The translations under genes and the position numbers were made by a program. Shown here piece by piece: positions 8,432-16,429 of a stretch of DNA of 64,000 nt. The notes under the pieces are model-generated. The model searched no databases, was not told the origin of the DNA, and saw only the letters and a program-made list of their open reading frames with translations. How positions within the stretch are numbered: the stretch's first letter is position 1; every line of letters starts with the position of its first letter. Source of the stretch: Andreprevotia chitinilytica DSM 18519. Its GTDB lineage: Bacteria; Pseudomonadota; Gammaproteobacteria; Burkholderiales; Chitinibacteraceae. The DNA is taken from contig NZ_JONM01000013.1 of assembly GCF_000711875.1 (NCBI RefSeq), positions 1-64,000 of the forward strand, read 5' to 3'.

Positions 8432-10674
8432 GCGGCTTCGCCTCCTTCTTCACCGGCACGCCAACCACGCCGGATGACACGCACGGCATTGCGAAGGAAG
8501 CGACGCATTACCGCCTGCTGCTGGTGGACGACGAGCGCAATGTGCTCACCTCGCTCAAGCGCGTGTTCCGGCAGGAAAGCTACGAAATCGACACCGCTGC
8601 CGACGGTGACGAAGCGCTCGCCTTGCTGCAACAACAGCGCTATCACGTGATGGTCTCGGATTTCATGATGCCGAAGATGAATGGCGCGGAGCTGCTCAAG
8701 GCGGCGCGGCAAGTGCAGCCGGACACCATCCGCATCATGCTGACCGGCCACGCCGACACCCAGGCGGTGATGGGGGCGATCAAGGAAGGTGCGGTCTACA
8801 AGTTCATCCTCAAACCGTGGAATGACGACGATCTGCGCGTCACCATCGGTCTGGCGATCGAGCAATACGAGCTGGTGCAGCGCAACCGCAAGCTGCAAGA
8901 GGAAAACCGCCAGAAAACCAGCGAAATCGCCGCCTTGGCGCGCATTACCGGTGGCAAGCGCAGCCAGCTCGGCATCATGCTGCAAAAGCGCAACCTGATC
9001 AGCGCCATGCAATTGCAGGAGCTGCACCGCCTGCAGGAAACCCGCCGCGAGCCCTTCATCAAACTGCTGCTGGAACGGGACTGGGTGGGCGAAGCGCAGC
9101 TGCGCGATCTCTTCATCAAGGAATTGCTGGTCGAGGAAGTGCAGCTGGCCGAATTCGTGGTGGATCAAGCCGTCGCCACGCTGATTCCGCGCAGCTTCTG
9201 TTTCAAGCATCTGGTGTTGCCGCTCAAGCTGACCGGCAAGCAATTGCTGCTGGCGATGGCAGACCCGGCGGATCGGAGTCTGGTCGAGGAAATGCGCTTC
9301 GTCGCCGAGCTGGATGTACTGCCGGTGTATGCGCCGTCGTCCGCCGTCCAGAAAAAACTGGCCGAGGTCTATCCCGGCGAGCAGGCGATGTCGATCGATG
9401 AGCTGGTCACGGTGGTGGGCAGCGATGACCCGAGCGAGGGCATCGAAGTCGTCATCGAGGAAGACGAACAAACCAGCCTGGAAGAGCTGCTGACCGCCAC
9501 CGACGAGCCGCCGACCATCCGCCTCGTCAACGCCATCTTGCTGGAGGCGGTGCGGCTGGGGGCCAGCGATATCCACGTCCACCCGAATGCCAAGAATGTG
9601 TCGGTGCGCTATCGCATCGATGGTGTGCTGATCGAGAAGATCAAGATTCCGGTGCAATTGCTGATGGCGCTGGTATCGCGGCTCAAGATCATGGCCGAGC
9701 TGGATATCTCCGAACGCCGCCGCCCGCAGGACGGGCGCATCACGGTGAAGTCGCCGCTGCGCATCGTCGACGTGCGTATCTCGACGCTGCCGACCATCAA
9801 TGGCGAAAAAATCGTCATGCGGCTGCTGGATCGCAACGCTGTCGTGCACAACCTCGACGATCTGGGCTTCTCGCCGCGCCACCGCGCCCAGATGGAAACG
9901 CTGACCGAAAAGCCGCAAGGCATCATCCTCACCACCGGCCCGACCGGCAGCGGCAAGACCACCACCCAGTATTCCCTGCTGCAGCACAACGCCACGCCGG
10001 GCAAGAACTACGTCACCATCGAAGACCCGGTCGAGTACTACCTCGACATGGCCGGGCAGGTGCTGATCAAGGAAAAGATCGGCCTCACCTTCCCGGTGGT
10101 GCTGCGCGCCATTCTGCGGCAAGACCCGGACGTGATCTTGCTCGGCGAAATCCGCGATTTCGAAACGGCGGAAGTCGCCTTCCACGCCGCCATGACCGGC
10201 CACCTGGTCTATTCCACATTGCATACCAATTCGGCGCTGGCGACGCTATCCCGCCTGCTCGACCTCGGCCTCAAGCCCTACGTACTGGCCGCCGCGCTGG
10301 AGGGCATCATTGCTCAGCGACTGGTGCGCCGCATCTGCGAGCACTGCCGCATGCCGTACCAGCCCGATCCCGCCGTCCTGGCCAAGCTCGGGCCGCTGTT
10401 CTGCAACCAGACGCTGGAATTCTTCAAGGGCAAGGGCTGCCACCACTGCCACGAATCCGGCTACAAGGGCCGCGCCGGCATCTATGACGTGCTGATCCCC
10501 AATTCCGAAATGCGCAACATGATCTCCGGCGGCGCCAGCCTGATGCAGCTGGATGAGTTCTCGCAACGCCTCGGCTCGTCGGGCCTGATCGTCGATGCGT
10601 GCGAGAAGGTGAGGGCGGGGGTGACGACGGTGGAGGAGATTCTGCGGGTGCTGGGGCCGCAGGAGATCACGTGA
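8428..10674 (+). CDS. Receiver domain fused to PilB/GspE-type secretion ATPase
   Basis: The protein has 748 residues. Residues about 28-150 form a response-regulator receiver (LLLVDDERN, phosphoacceptor Asp78 in VSDFMMPKMNG, conserved Lys in KFILKPW). Residues about 165-315 resemble the MshEN/T2SSE N-terminal region, with two LGxxL...LxxL-type repeats. Residues about 350-748 are a GspE/PilB hexameric ATPase with Walker A GPTGSGKTT (Lys510), Asp box IEDPVEY, Walker B LLGEIRD and His box TGHLVYSTLHTN. The tetra-cysteine zinc element is present (Cys637, Cys640, Cys671, Cys674). All catalytic motifs are intact. No pilin, PilC or secretin gene lies nearby, so it must act on a pilus or secretion apparatus encoded elsewhere, or in a new role. 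A phosphorylatable receiver on an assembly ATPase, in an operon with a small GTPase and a kinase, is unusual. Confidence 0.92.
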   Translation: MSGFASFFTGTPTTPDDTHGIAKEATHYRLLLVDDERNVLTSLKRVFRQESYEIDTAADGDEALALLQQQRYHVMVSDFMMPKMNGAELLKAARQVQPDTIRIMLTGHADTQAVMGAIKEGAVYKFILKPWNDDDLRVTIGLAIEQYELVQRNRKLQEENRQKTSEIAALARITGGKRSQLGIMLQKRNLISAMQLQELHRLQETRREPFIKLLLERDWVGEAQLRDLFIKELLVEEVQLAEFVVDQAVATLIPRSFCFKHLVLPLKLTGKQLLLAMADPADRSLVEEMRFVAELDVLPVYAPSSAVQKKLAEVYPGEQAMSIDELVTVVGSDDPSEGIEVVIEEDEQTSLEELLTATDEPPTIRLVNAILLEAVRLGASDIHVHPNAKNVSVRYRIDGVLIEKIKIPVQLLMALVSRLKIMAELDISERRRPQDGRITVKSPLRIVDVRISTLPTINGEKIVMRLLDRNAVVHNLDDLGFSPRHRAQMETLTEKPQGIILTTGPTGSGKTTTQYSLLQHNATPGKNYVTIEDPVEYYLDMAGQVLIKEKIGLTFPVVLRAILRQDPDVILLGEIRDFETAEVAFHAAMTGHLVYSTLHTNSALATLSRLLDLGLKPYVLAAALEGIIAQRLVRRICEHCRMPYQPDPAVLAKLGPLFCNQTLEFFKGKGCHHCHESGYKGRAGIYDVLIPNSEMRNMISGGASLMQLDEFSQRLGSSGLIVDACEKVRAGVTTVEEILRVLGPQEIT

Positions 10675-10727
10675 GCGCATACAGAAAAAATGCTTTCCGG
10701 CGATAATCGCGCTTTGCCGGAGCCGCC

Positions 10728-11759
10728 ATGCCCCCCTCGTCCCATCCAAACATCCAGACCGACGTCGATCTCAGCCGCCTCAACACCTTGGGGCTGACCG
10801 CCCGTGCCAGCCATTTCACCGCGATCACCGCGCTCGCTGATTTGCAGGCGGTGCAAAACGATGCCGCATTGCGCTCGCTGCCGTGGCATGTACTCGGCGG
10901 CGGCAGCAATCTGGTGCTACCCGCCGTGGTGCAAGGGTTGACGCTCAAGGTCGAAGCGCCCGGTCGGCGTCTGGTGGGTGAGGACGAACATGCTGTCTAC
11001 GTTGCGGCCGGTGGTGGCGAGACGTGGCATGACTTTGTGCAATGGACCTTGGCGCAAGGCTGGGGCGGGCTGGAAAATCTATCGCTGATCCCCGGTACGG
11101 TCGGCGCAGCACCGATCCAGAACATCGGCGCGTATGGCGTCGAAGTGAAAGACACGCTGTTCGAGCTGACCGCGTGGCATCTGCAAACCGGCGAAAAGCG
11201 CGTCTTCAGCAACGCCGAATGTCGTTTCGCCTATCGCGATAGCCTGTTCAAACGCGAAGAAGCCGGCCGCTGGCTGATCGCGGAAGTCATGTTCCGCCTG
11301 CCCAAACGCCCAACGCTGCACACCGAATATGGCGAGATCGATAGCGAGCTGGCCGCCGCGCTACTGCCGCGTACCCCCGGCGGCATCGCGCAAGCCGTGA
11401 TCAACGTCCGCCGCCGCAAATTGCCCGACCCGGCGGTGATCGGCAATGCTGGCAGCTTCTTCAAGAACCCCATCGTCTCGTTGGCTGTGCGCGAGGCGTT
11501 GTTTGCTGAATATCCGAAGCTGGTTTCTTATCCGGTCGATGGTGGCGCGTACAAACTGGCGGCGGGCTGGTTGATCGATCAAGCCGGCTGGAAGGGCAAG
11601 CAACTCGGGCCGGTTGGCATGTACGAGAAGCAAGCATTGGTGCTGGTGAACCACGGCGGCGCGGTGCAGGCCGATGTGGCCGCGCTGACGGCGGCGGTGC
11701 AGGCAGATGTGCGGACGAAATTTGGCGTGGTGTTGGAGCCTGAGCCGGTTTGGTGGTGA
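10728..11759 (+). CDS. murB: UDP-N-acetylenolpyruvoylglucosamine reductase
   Basis: The protein has 343 residues and matches the long, type I (E. coli-like) MurB. It catalyses NADPH-dependent reduction of UDP-GlcNAc-enolpyruvate to UDP-MurNAc in the cytoplasm, the second committed step of peptidoglycan synthesis. Visible signatures are the N-terminal LNTLGLTARA, the FAD-binding VLGGGSNLVL, the loop SLIPGTVGAAPIQNIGAYG, the proton-donor region GNAGSFFKNP, and a C-terminal WLIDQAGWKGKQLGPVGMY. A GGAG sits five bases before the ATG. It lies 53 bases after the receiver-ATPase gene without a clear terminator between, so partial co-transcription is possible, but functional linkage is not implied. 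Confidence 0.96.
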   Translation: MPPSSHPNIQTDVDLSRLNTLGLTARASHFTAITALADLQAVQNDAALRSLPWHVLGGGSNLVLPAVVQGLTLKVEAPGRRLVGEDEHAVYVAAGGGETWHDFVQWTLAQGWGGLENLSLIPGTVGAAPIQNIGAYGVEVKDTLFELTAWHLQTGEKRVFSNAECRFAYRDSLFKREEAGRWLIAEVMFRLPKRPTLHTEYGEIDSELAAALLPRTPGGIAQAVINVRRRKLPDPAVIGNAGSFFKNPIVSLAVREALFAEYPKLVSYPVDGGAYKLAAGWLIDQAGWKGKQLGPVGMYEKQALVLVNHGGAVQADVAALTAAVQADVRTKFGVVLEPEPVWW

Positions 11760-11784
11760 GGGGCCTCGACCGCATCGTGGTTTT

Positions 11785-11908
11785 CTCCCCTCGCCTATCC
11801 CGTGCAAGGCTTTGGCCTTGTTCAGGGAAAGTGGGAGAGGGGCGGACCACGGGCTGCGCACTTGCAAGCACCCTCTCCCTAACCCTCTCCCATAAATGTG
11901 AGAGGGGA
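11785..11908. repeat. Intergenic repeat cluster with CCCTCTCCC/GGGAGAGGGG elements
   Basis: This stretch between two converging genes holds TCTCCCCTCGCC, a small hairpin CAAGGC-TTTG-GCCTTG, GTGGGAGAGGGGCGG, and CCCTCTCCC...GAGAGGGG. The strings match the palindrome at 6273-6298 and look like a degenerated compound repeat. No gene is visible, but hairpins here may terminate transcription from both sides. Confidence 0.55.
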
Positions 11909-11925
11909 CTGGTCATCAATCTTTG

Positions 11926-12426
11926 CTAACGATTCACCATCGTACGTTTACGTGGCGTCTCCGCTGCAGTGGCCGACCGATTGCTCGCCAAACTCCCCAC
12001 CAGCTGATTCGTCTCCCGCAACCGTTCCGCCAGCATCAATGCCAGATTGCGGTACAGCTTCGGCTGCAGTGCCGGAATCCCGACCATGTGCCCGCGTTCA
12101 AACTGCAAGAGGCGCACCTCCGTCAGCGCCAGCACGCTAGCCGAGCGTTCGCCGAAATCGAGCAGCGCCAGCTCCCCAAAGGTATCGCCCGCCTCCAGCA
12201 CCGCCAGCTGCACCTGCTGGCCGCCGGTCAGGCGCTGAACCGACAGCGTGCCCGCCACCACGATATACATTGACCGCCCGGGTTCTCCCTCACGGACCAC
12301 GCAATGGCCGGCTGGCTGCGTTTCCGGCCGGCAATGGCCGACGAATTCGCCAACCTCGTCGATGGAAAAATCGCGCAGCAACGCAACGCGGGTGCGCAGG
12401 CGGAGCAGGAGGTCGTCGCTGAACAT
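11926..12426 (-). CDS. Stand-alone cyclic-nucleotide-binding domain protein
   Basis: The protein has 166 residues when started at the ATG at 12426 (MFSDDLLLRLRTRV); an upstream in-frame ATG at 12489 would add 21 residues unlike the family. It consists of one cNMP-binding domain of the CRP/PKA-regulatory type. A phosphate-binding cassette is visible as FGELALLDFGERSASV, with the Arg and Ala that normally contact the cyclic phosphate, preceded by GEPGRSMYIVVAGTL. There is no C-terminal helix-turn-helix, so it is not a CRP-like transcription factor; the last 45 residues are a helical tail. It probably senses cAMP or cGMP and passes the signal by protein contact. No partner is evident next door. 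It converges on murB. Confidence 0.82.
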   Translation of the reverse strand: MFSDDLLLRLRTRVALLRDFSIDEVGEFVGHCRPETQPAGHCVVREGEPGRSMYIVVAGTLSVQRLTGGQQVQLAVLEAGDTFGELALLDFGERSASVLALTEVRLLQFERGHMVGIPALQPKLYRNLALMLAERLRETNQLVGSLASNRSATAAETPRKRTMVNR

Positions 12427-12573
12427 GGTGGAGTCGGTCGGGAAGGGGTAACTGCTTCTGTTATAGCCCGCTGTACGCCTTGAACCCATCGCGCCAGCAG
12501 CGGCGGAACCTATCAGCGTTGTTGATCGGTTGTCATAAATCCAATGTGCTTACTCCACGTTGACGATTTGGTT

Positions 12574-12587
12574 GCTGCGTAAGCAGC
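12574..12587 (+). promoter_or_regulatory. Small hairpin just upstream of metallopeptidase ORF
   Basis: GCTGC-GTAA-GCAGC abuts the ATG at 12588. In RNA it would occlude that start, which supports the in-frame ATG at 12621 (GGGG at 12612-12615, five bases upstream) as the real one. Confidence 0.35.
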
Positions 12588-12620
12588 ATGGCCGTTTTGT
12601 TGATTCACAGCGGGGCCAAG

Positions 12621-13457
12621 ATGGGGTGGAAATACGACGAAGACGACATCACCCGGCGCAAAATCCGGCACGACGAAATGTCTGCTGGAGTTTGCTGGGG
12701 AGTGCCATTTGCCAAGCGCAAATCGGCAGCAGAAATCGAAGCGGAGGCTTGGGCCGAATTGCCCTCGGTGGCCGAGCGGCTGGCCCAGCAGATGGCGGAA
12801 GTGATCGCGGAGCGCACCCCGACGGCGGAAGACATTCGCGCAATCCAGTCGCTCGGCCCACGCGATATCAAAGTGCCGTTTCACACGCTGTTCCCGGCGC
12901 CACGATTCGGGCCCGGTGAAAACGGCGGACCGTTTCAATCCGGGCTGGGGCGGTCGGTGGACGAGATTGTCGCCAAGTCGCCGACTTTGCAGCGGCAGAT
13001 GGCGGAGCTGCAAGCCCAAGACTGGCGAATTGACTTCCATGCCGGCCCGGGTTCAGTGACCGATACGGTGAATCAGCGAATTTTGATTCAACGATCGCTT
13101 CAACCCGATTCCCGAGCCGTAGCCCAAGTACTAGCTCACGAGTTGGGGCATGCCTCTTACCCCGCACATATTGACCGTACCTCGACCGAATCCTGCATGC
13201 AGAGCTACCTCGACAACGAAGGACTCGCTACGCTGAACAACCTTCGAGCACGAAGGGAAATCCTGCGTAACGATGGGCCGGATATCGGTATAGCTGGCAG
13301 CCAAACCGCTCGATACGAGGCTGAATTCGATGAGTACGAACGGTCCGGCGACATGAATCAAGCTGCACGCCAGATTGGTCGTATTTTTGCGAATGGTGAG
13401 CAGACATCGAATTCGGGAGCGCTTTATGGCGATTACTATCGCGCCGTTTGCCCGTAA
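12621..13457 (+). CDS. Putative zincin metallopeptidase effector/toxin
   Basis: The protein has 278 residues from the ATG at 12621 (289 from 12588). I do not recognise the family as a whole. The clear feature is the zinc-binding signature VLAHELGHASYP (HExxH: His173, Glu174, His177), followed 23 residues later by NEG (Glu200), a plausible third zinc ligand as in gluzincins. The first 100 residues are charged and Pro-rich with no signal peptide or membrane segment. Its 3' end overlaps by 32 bases a gene for an exported protein, and a broken second copy of that gene follows. A leaderless peptidase paired with an exported cognate protein is the pattern seen for interbacterial effectors delivered to the periplasm (compare the P. 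aeruginosa VgrG2b metallopeptidase domain and its periplasmic immunity protein). Toxin function is inference; no secretion genes are nearby. An ordinary regulatory peptidase is the alternative. Confidence 0.7.
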   Translation: MGWKYDEDDITRRKIRHDEMSAGVCWGVPFAKRKSAAEIEAEAWAELPSVAERLAQQMAEVIAERTPTAEDIRAIQSLGPRDIKVPFHTLFPAPRFGPGENGGPFQSGLGRSVDEIVAKSPTLQRQMAELQAQDWRIDFHAGPGSVTDTVNQRILIQRSLQPDSRAVAQVLAHELGHASYPAHIDRTSTESCMQSYLDNEGLATLNNLRARREILRNDGPDIGIAGSQTARYEAEFDEYERSGDMNQAARQIGRIFANGEQTSNSGALYGDYYRAVCP

Positions 13458-13980
13458 ACGAGCCTCTTCGTTTGCCTGCAATTTGGCATTCACTCTGTCG
13501 ATCTTTGTCTTTACAGACGCTTTTGCCGACGAGGAGTACACCATGAAGTACGAAAAGCTATGGAATTGGGTAAGCCAACTTGAGCAAGCGTCCACGCAAG
13601 GTGTAGAGGCGGTACGAGCCATGGTTCCCGTTCACTTGCGTGTGCAGAGCCGGAATACACGCAGAACGTTCTATCAAAGTGACGCGCACTTTCAACTGGA
13701 TGGTGCGGTGACGGTTACCGAGGTGTTTGTGCGAGGGGCCACTGATCACCCGGAAGAGCGGCAAATGATCACTGTTGAATTGGAAGGATGCGTGCAACGC
13801 GATGAGGTCGATGGGCGTTTCCCGGGCATGGAGCTAGTGCAAGTTCCACCGCCTGGCGCAGAAAATGCCCAATGGTATTTCGGATTGCCACGGGAAGACG
13901 GTCGAGGGCTGTATTTCGGCTTTCTGACAAGGTCGCCTACCGAATGTTTGCGCCGAATCATCATTCGAGAGGCCTATTAA
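13426..13980 (+). CDS. Exported small protein, candidate immunity protein to the metallopeptidase
   Basis: The protein has 184 residues. The start at 13426 is chosen because GGGAG lies about six bases upstream inside the peptidase gene and the N-terminus then forms a signal peptide: a basic start (APFARKRASS), a hydrophobic core (NLAFTLSIFVF) and a likely cleavage after TDAFA. The mature part has no recognised domain. It carries WNWVSQLEQASTQGVEAV near its N-terminus and looks beta-rich afterwards (GAVTVTEVFVRG, MITVELEGCV), with two Cys that could form a periplasmic disulfide. The 32-base overlap with the peptidase gene implies coupled translation. Export together with linkage to a leaderless peptidase suggests periplasmic protection of the producer. 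A truncated paralogue follows 5 bases later. The immunity role is inferred from arrangement only. Confidence 0.65.
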   Translation: MAITIAPFARKRASSFACNLAFTLSIFVFTDAFADEEYTMKYEKLWNWVSQLEQASTQGVEAVRAMVPVHLRVQSRNTRRTFYQSDAHFQLDGAVTVTEVFVRGATDHPEERQMITVELEGCVQRDEVDGRFPGMELVQVPPPGAENAQWYFGLPREDGRGLYFGFLTRSPTECLRRIIIREAY

Positions 13981-13985
13981 AGCGA

Positions 13986-14220
13986 ATGCTTACGCATTGT
14001 GGCGAACTGGCTGCCCGATTCTTGGTTCCTGTATTCACCCCCGCTTTCGCTGGATCAGAAAGCGAATTAGCGCACGAAAAACCATGGGATTGGGTGAGCC
14101 AATTAGAGCCGGCATCCACGCAAGGTATCGAAGCAGTAGGTGCCGTGATACTTGCAAAACCTGGTACGACAGTGTGCGGGATCGCTGCGCCGCGATGCCG
14201 GACGTGGGGCACCCCGTCTG
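13986..14220 (+). pseudogene. Truncated second copy of the candidate immunity gene
   Basis: The frame opens at an ATG 5 bases after the previous stop with a signal-peptide-like start (ARFLVPVFTPAFA). It then reads PWDWVSQLEPASTQGIEAVG, clearly related to the WNWVSQLEQASTQGVEAV block of the intact gene in both protein and DNA. Similarity stops at about 14150 and the rest of the expected domain (over 120 residues) is missing. The frame runs into the 3' end of the oppositely oriented chemoreceptor gene. This is best read as a tandem paralogue cut by deletion. Confidence 0.6.
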
Positions 14221-15885
14221 TCATACCCGGAACTGCTCTGCCGTTTGCCGCAACGCTCCGGCGAGTTGGTTGAGTTCTTGCGAGACGCGGGCGGTTTCCT
14301 TTGAGGCGTGGGTGTTGCCCTCGCTCATGCGGGCGATGGTTTCCACCCGGCCGGCGATATCGTGCGCCACGGCGGTCTGCTCGCCCAGCGCGGTGGAAAT
14401 CTCGCTGATCGAATGGGCGACTTGATCGGCGCTGCCGAGGATTTCTTCCACATGACCGGCCGCGCCATCCGATAGCTGCTTGCCGGCCGCCACGCGCGTG
14501 GTCACCGAATCCATGCCGGTGATCGCGTTGCGTGCCGAATCCTGCATCACCGCGACCATCTGCGAAATTTCACTGGCGGAGCGCGTGGTGCGTTCGGCCA
14601 GCTTGCGCACTTCGTCCGCCACCACAGCGAAACCGCGGCCCTGCTCACCGGCCCGCGCCGCTTCGATGGCGGCGTTGAGCGCCAGCAGGTTGGTCTGATC
14701 GGCCACGTCCTTGATCACTTGCACGATGGTCGAGATGGTGGCCGATTGCTGGCCCAGCTCGTCGATCCGCTGGCCGGCTTGCTGTACGGTGACTTCGATC
14801 TGATCCATTTCGCGATTGGTTTGCGAAATCACCCCCGCGCCGGAGCGGGCGGCGGTGCCGGCGTTGCGTGCCCGCGCCAGCGCATCCTGGGTGGACGAAC
14901 TGATGAGGTTGATGGAAACCGTCATCTGCTCGATGGCCGCCGCCATGGAACCCGCCGATTCGCTCTGGCTGACCGAGGCATCGGACACCCGCTCCGCTAC
15001 GTCGGAGGCTTGGCGGGCGGCTTCGGAGACCTGATTGGCGTTGTGCAGCACCTGGCGCAACGACGCCTGCATTTTTTCCAGCAGCCGGTTGAACGCATCC
15101 GCCGTCTGGCCGGCCTCGTCGCGGCTGGATACGGCGGCGCGGATGGTGAAGTCATTGTCCTGCGCGACGGCGACGATGGCATTGCGCATGCGGCCGAGCG
15201 AGGTCACGATGCCGCGCGCAATCAGCGTGCTCAGCAACAACAGCACGATGACCGCCGCGCCGAGACTGGCCAGGATGAAGCGAATGGCCAGTCGCTGCGC
15301 ATCCGCGCCTTCCTGTCGGGCGGCGTCGGTGGCCTTGGCATTGGCGGCGACGAGCTTGTTCAGCGTGTCCTGCAGGCCCGGCACGACATACACCCACGAT
15401 GCGTTGTAGGTGTCGTATTGCTCGAACAACTCGGCCTGTTTGGCGCTATCGGTGTTGTCGGCCAGCTGGCCGATGATGCCGGTGGTCTGCTCGGCGTAGC
15501 CGTGCCAGTTCTTGAAGATCTTCGAGAATTGCGCCCAGGCGGCGGCTTCGTCGCTGGAGAGCGGGAGCTTGCCGTACGCAGTCAGCGCCGTCGTCAGTTC
15601 CTGATCGGTTTTGACGACCCGCTCATGGATATTCTTGAAGCGCGCCTGTTGCCATTGCTGGGTGCGCCACAGGGCGGCTTCCAGGCTTGCCGCGCGCAGG
15701 GTGGCGGTGCGACTGCGGATATCGGAAAGCAGATTGGCGGTCGGGAGTTTTTCCTCCCCGAGCAAGCGCAAGGCGCTTTCCACCTTGCCGACGCCAATCC
15801 AGCCGCCGGCTGCGACCAGCACGAGCATCAGGATGGCGAACAGCGTCAACAAGGTCAGTCTGGTTTTGATGCTGAGATGATGCAT
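14221..15885 (-). CDS. Methyl-accepting chemotaxis protein
   Basis: The protein has 554 residues from the ATG at 15885 (MHHLSIKTRLTLL); a longer frame to 16053 would read through a repeat element and is not credible. Order: transmembrane helix 1 (about 10-32), a periplasmic helical domain of the four-helix-bundle (4HB) MCP type (about 35-190), transmembrane helix 2 (about 193-215, FILASLGAAVIVLLLLSTL), HAMP linker, and a long cytoplasmic signalling coiled coil. The hairpin tip carries the invariant TNLLALNAAIEAARAGE and GRGFAVVADEVRKLAERT. It would bind an unknown periplasmic ligand and control CheA through CheW. No che genes are nearby. A MITE-like element ends 10 bases upstream of the start codon, so its promoter must lie inside or beyond that element. 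Confidence 0.94.
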   Translation of the reverse strand: MHHLSIKTRLTLLTLFAILMLVLVAAGGWIGVGKVESALRLLGEEKLPTANLLSDIRSRTATLRAASLEAALWRTQQWQQARFKNIHERVVKTDQELTTALTAYGKLPLSSDEAAAWAQFSKIFKNWHGYAEQTTGIIGQLADNTDSAKQAELFEQYDTYNASWVYVVPGLQDTLNKLVAANAKATDAARQEGADAQRLAIRFILASLGAAVIVLLLLSTLIARGIVTSLGRMRNAIVAVAQDNDFTIRAAVSSRDEAGQTADAFNRLLEKMQASLRQVLHNANQVSEAARQASDVAERVSDASVSQSESAGSMAAAIEQMTVSINLISSSTQDALARARNAGTAARSGAGVISQTNREMDQIEVTVQQAGQRIDELGQQSATISTIVQVIKDVADQTNLLALNAAIEAARAGEQGRGFAVVADEVRKLAERTTRSASEISQMVAVMQDSARNAITGMDSVTTRVAAGKQLSDGAAGHVEEILGSADQVAHSISEISTALGEQTAVAHDIAGRVETIARMSEGNTHASKETARVSQELNQLAGALRQTAEQFRV

Positions 15886-15895
15886 GGTGGCCCTT

Positions 15896-16161
15896 GGCTC
15901 TGTTGACATTGGTTTCACGACTGCGTTTGGGGTAGCTCGGGATGGATTGCAAGGCGCAAAGCGCGCCGTGGTACGAGTACCACAAGCGGTTTGTAACGCG
16001 GCAAGGCACCCGAGATACCCCAAACCCGAAGGGCTGGGCCGGAAAAAGGCCATTCACGTTGTTGCGCTCCTCGGAAATAACTGGTTATTGCCATCGTCGC
16101 GCGCCTAGTGTCTGGCCTTTTTCCGGCCCAGCGCAGCCGCGAAACCAATGTCAACAGAGCC
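15896..16161. mobile_element. MITE-like element with 30-bp terminal inverted repeats
   Basis: The left end GGCTCTGTTGACATTGGTTT (from 15896) is repeated in inverse orientation at 16142-16161. The match extends to about 30 bases with two mismatches. Inside lie two large nested hairpins. One is TTTGGGGTA...TACCCCAAA (about 15925-16024), with a GTGGTAC-GA-GTACCAC tip. The other is GCTGGGCCGGAAAAAGGCCA (from 16032) with its complement ending near 16132. No transposase is encoded in the 266 bases. No obvious target-site duplication is seen. It is probably a non-autonomous element mobilised in trans; the terminal sequence may belong to an IS family that I cannot name with certainty. Confidence 0.7.
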
Positions 16162-16429
16162 TGAGCGTACTCCGGTAGGCCCGCGCCGATGTCGGCGGAG
16201 GGTGACGGAAAGGGGCCGGATGCGTCGGCCGGCGGGCTGCCTTTGGATGGGAGCGGCGCTGGCACGGCGCGCAACATGCAGTGCTGGAACACCGCCGCGC
16301 CCTGTTCTGGCCCACCTTCTTGGCGCAAATGGTGCATCGGGGGCGGTGGCTATGCACATGGCGGTTTTAGCTGAGAATCTGCACATTTGTATTGCGCAGT
16401 CCGCACCAGTGCTGACTGGTAGGGATCAA
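16162..16429. other. Intergenic region, no gene recognised
   Basis: Short open frames exist on both strands, but none has a ribosome binding site or recognisable protein. One minus-strand frame (16151-16357) is Cys/His-rich at its start, but it runs into the repeat element and then becomes Arg/Pro-rich, as expected of noncoding GC-rich DNA. Confidence 0.5.

Noticed and set aside
15886-16053. N-terminal extension of the chemoreceptor to 16053
   Set aside because: The extra 56 codons run through the MITE-like element and lack MCP features; the ATG at 15885 is followed directly by the transmembrane helix.
16151-16357. Cys/His-rich minus-strand short frame beginning MHSHRPRCTICAKK
   Set aside because: No ribosome binding site, rapid change to Arg/Pro-rich sequence, and its end lies in the repeat element.
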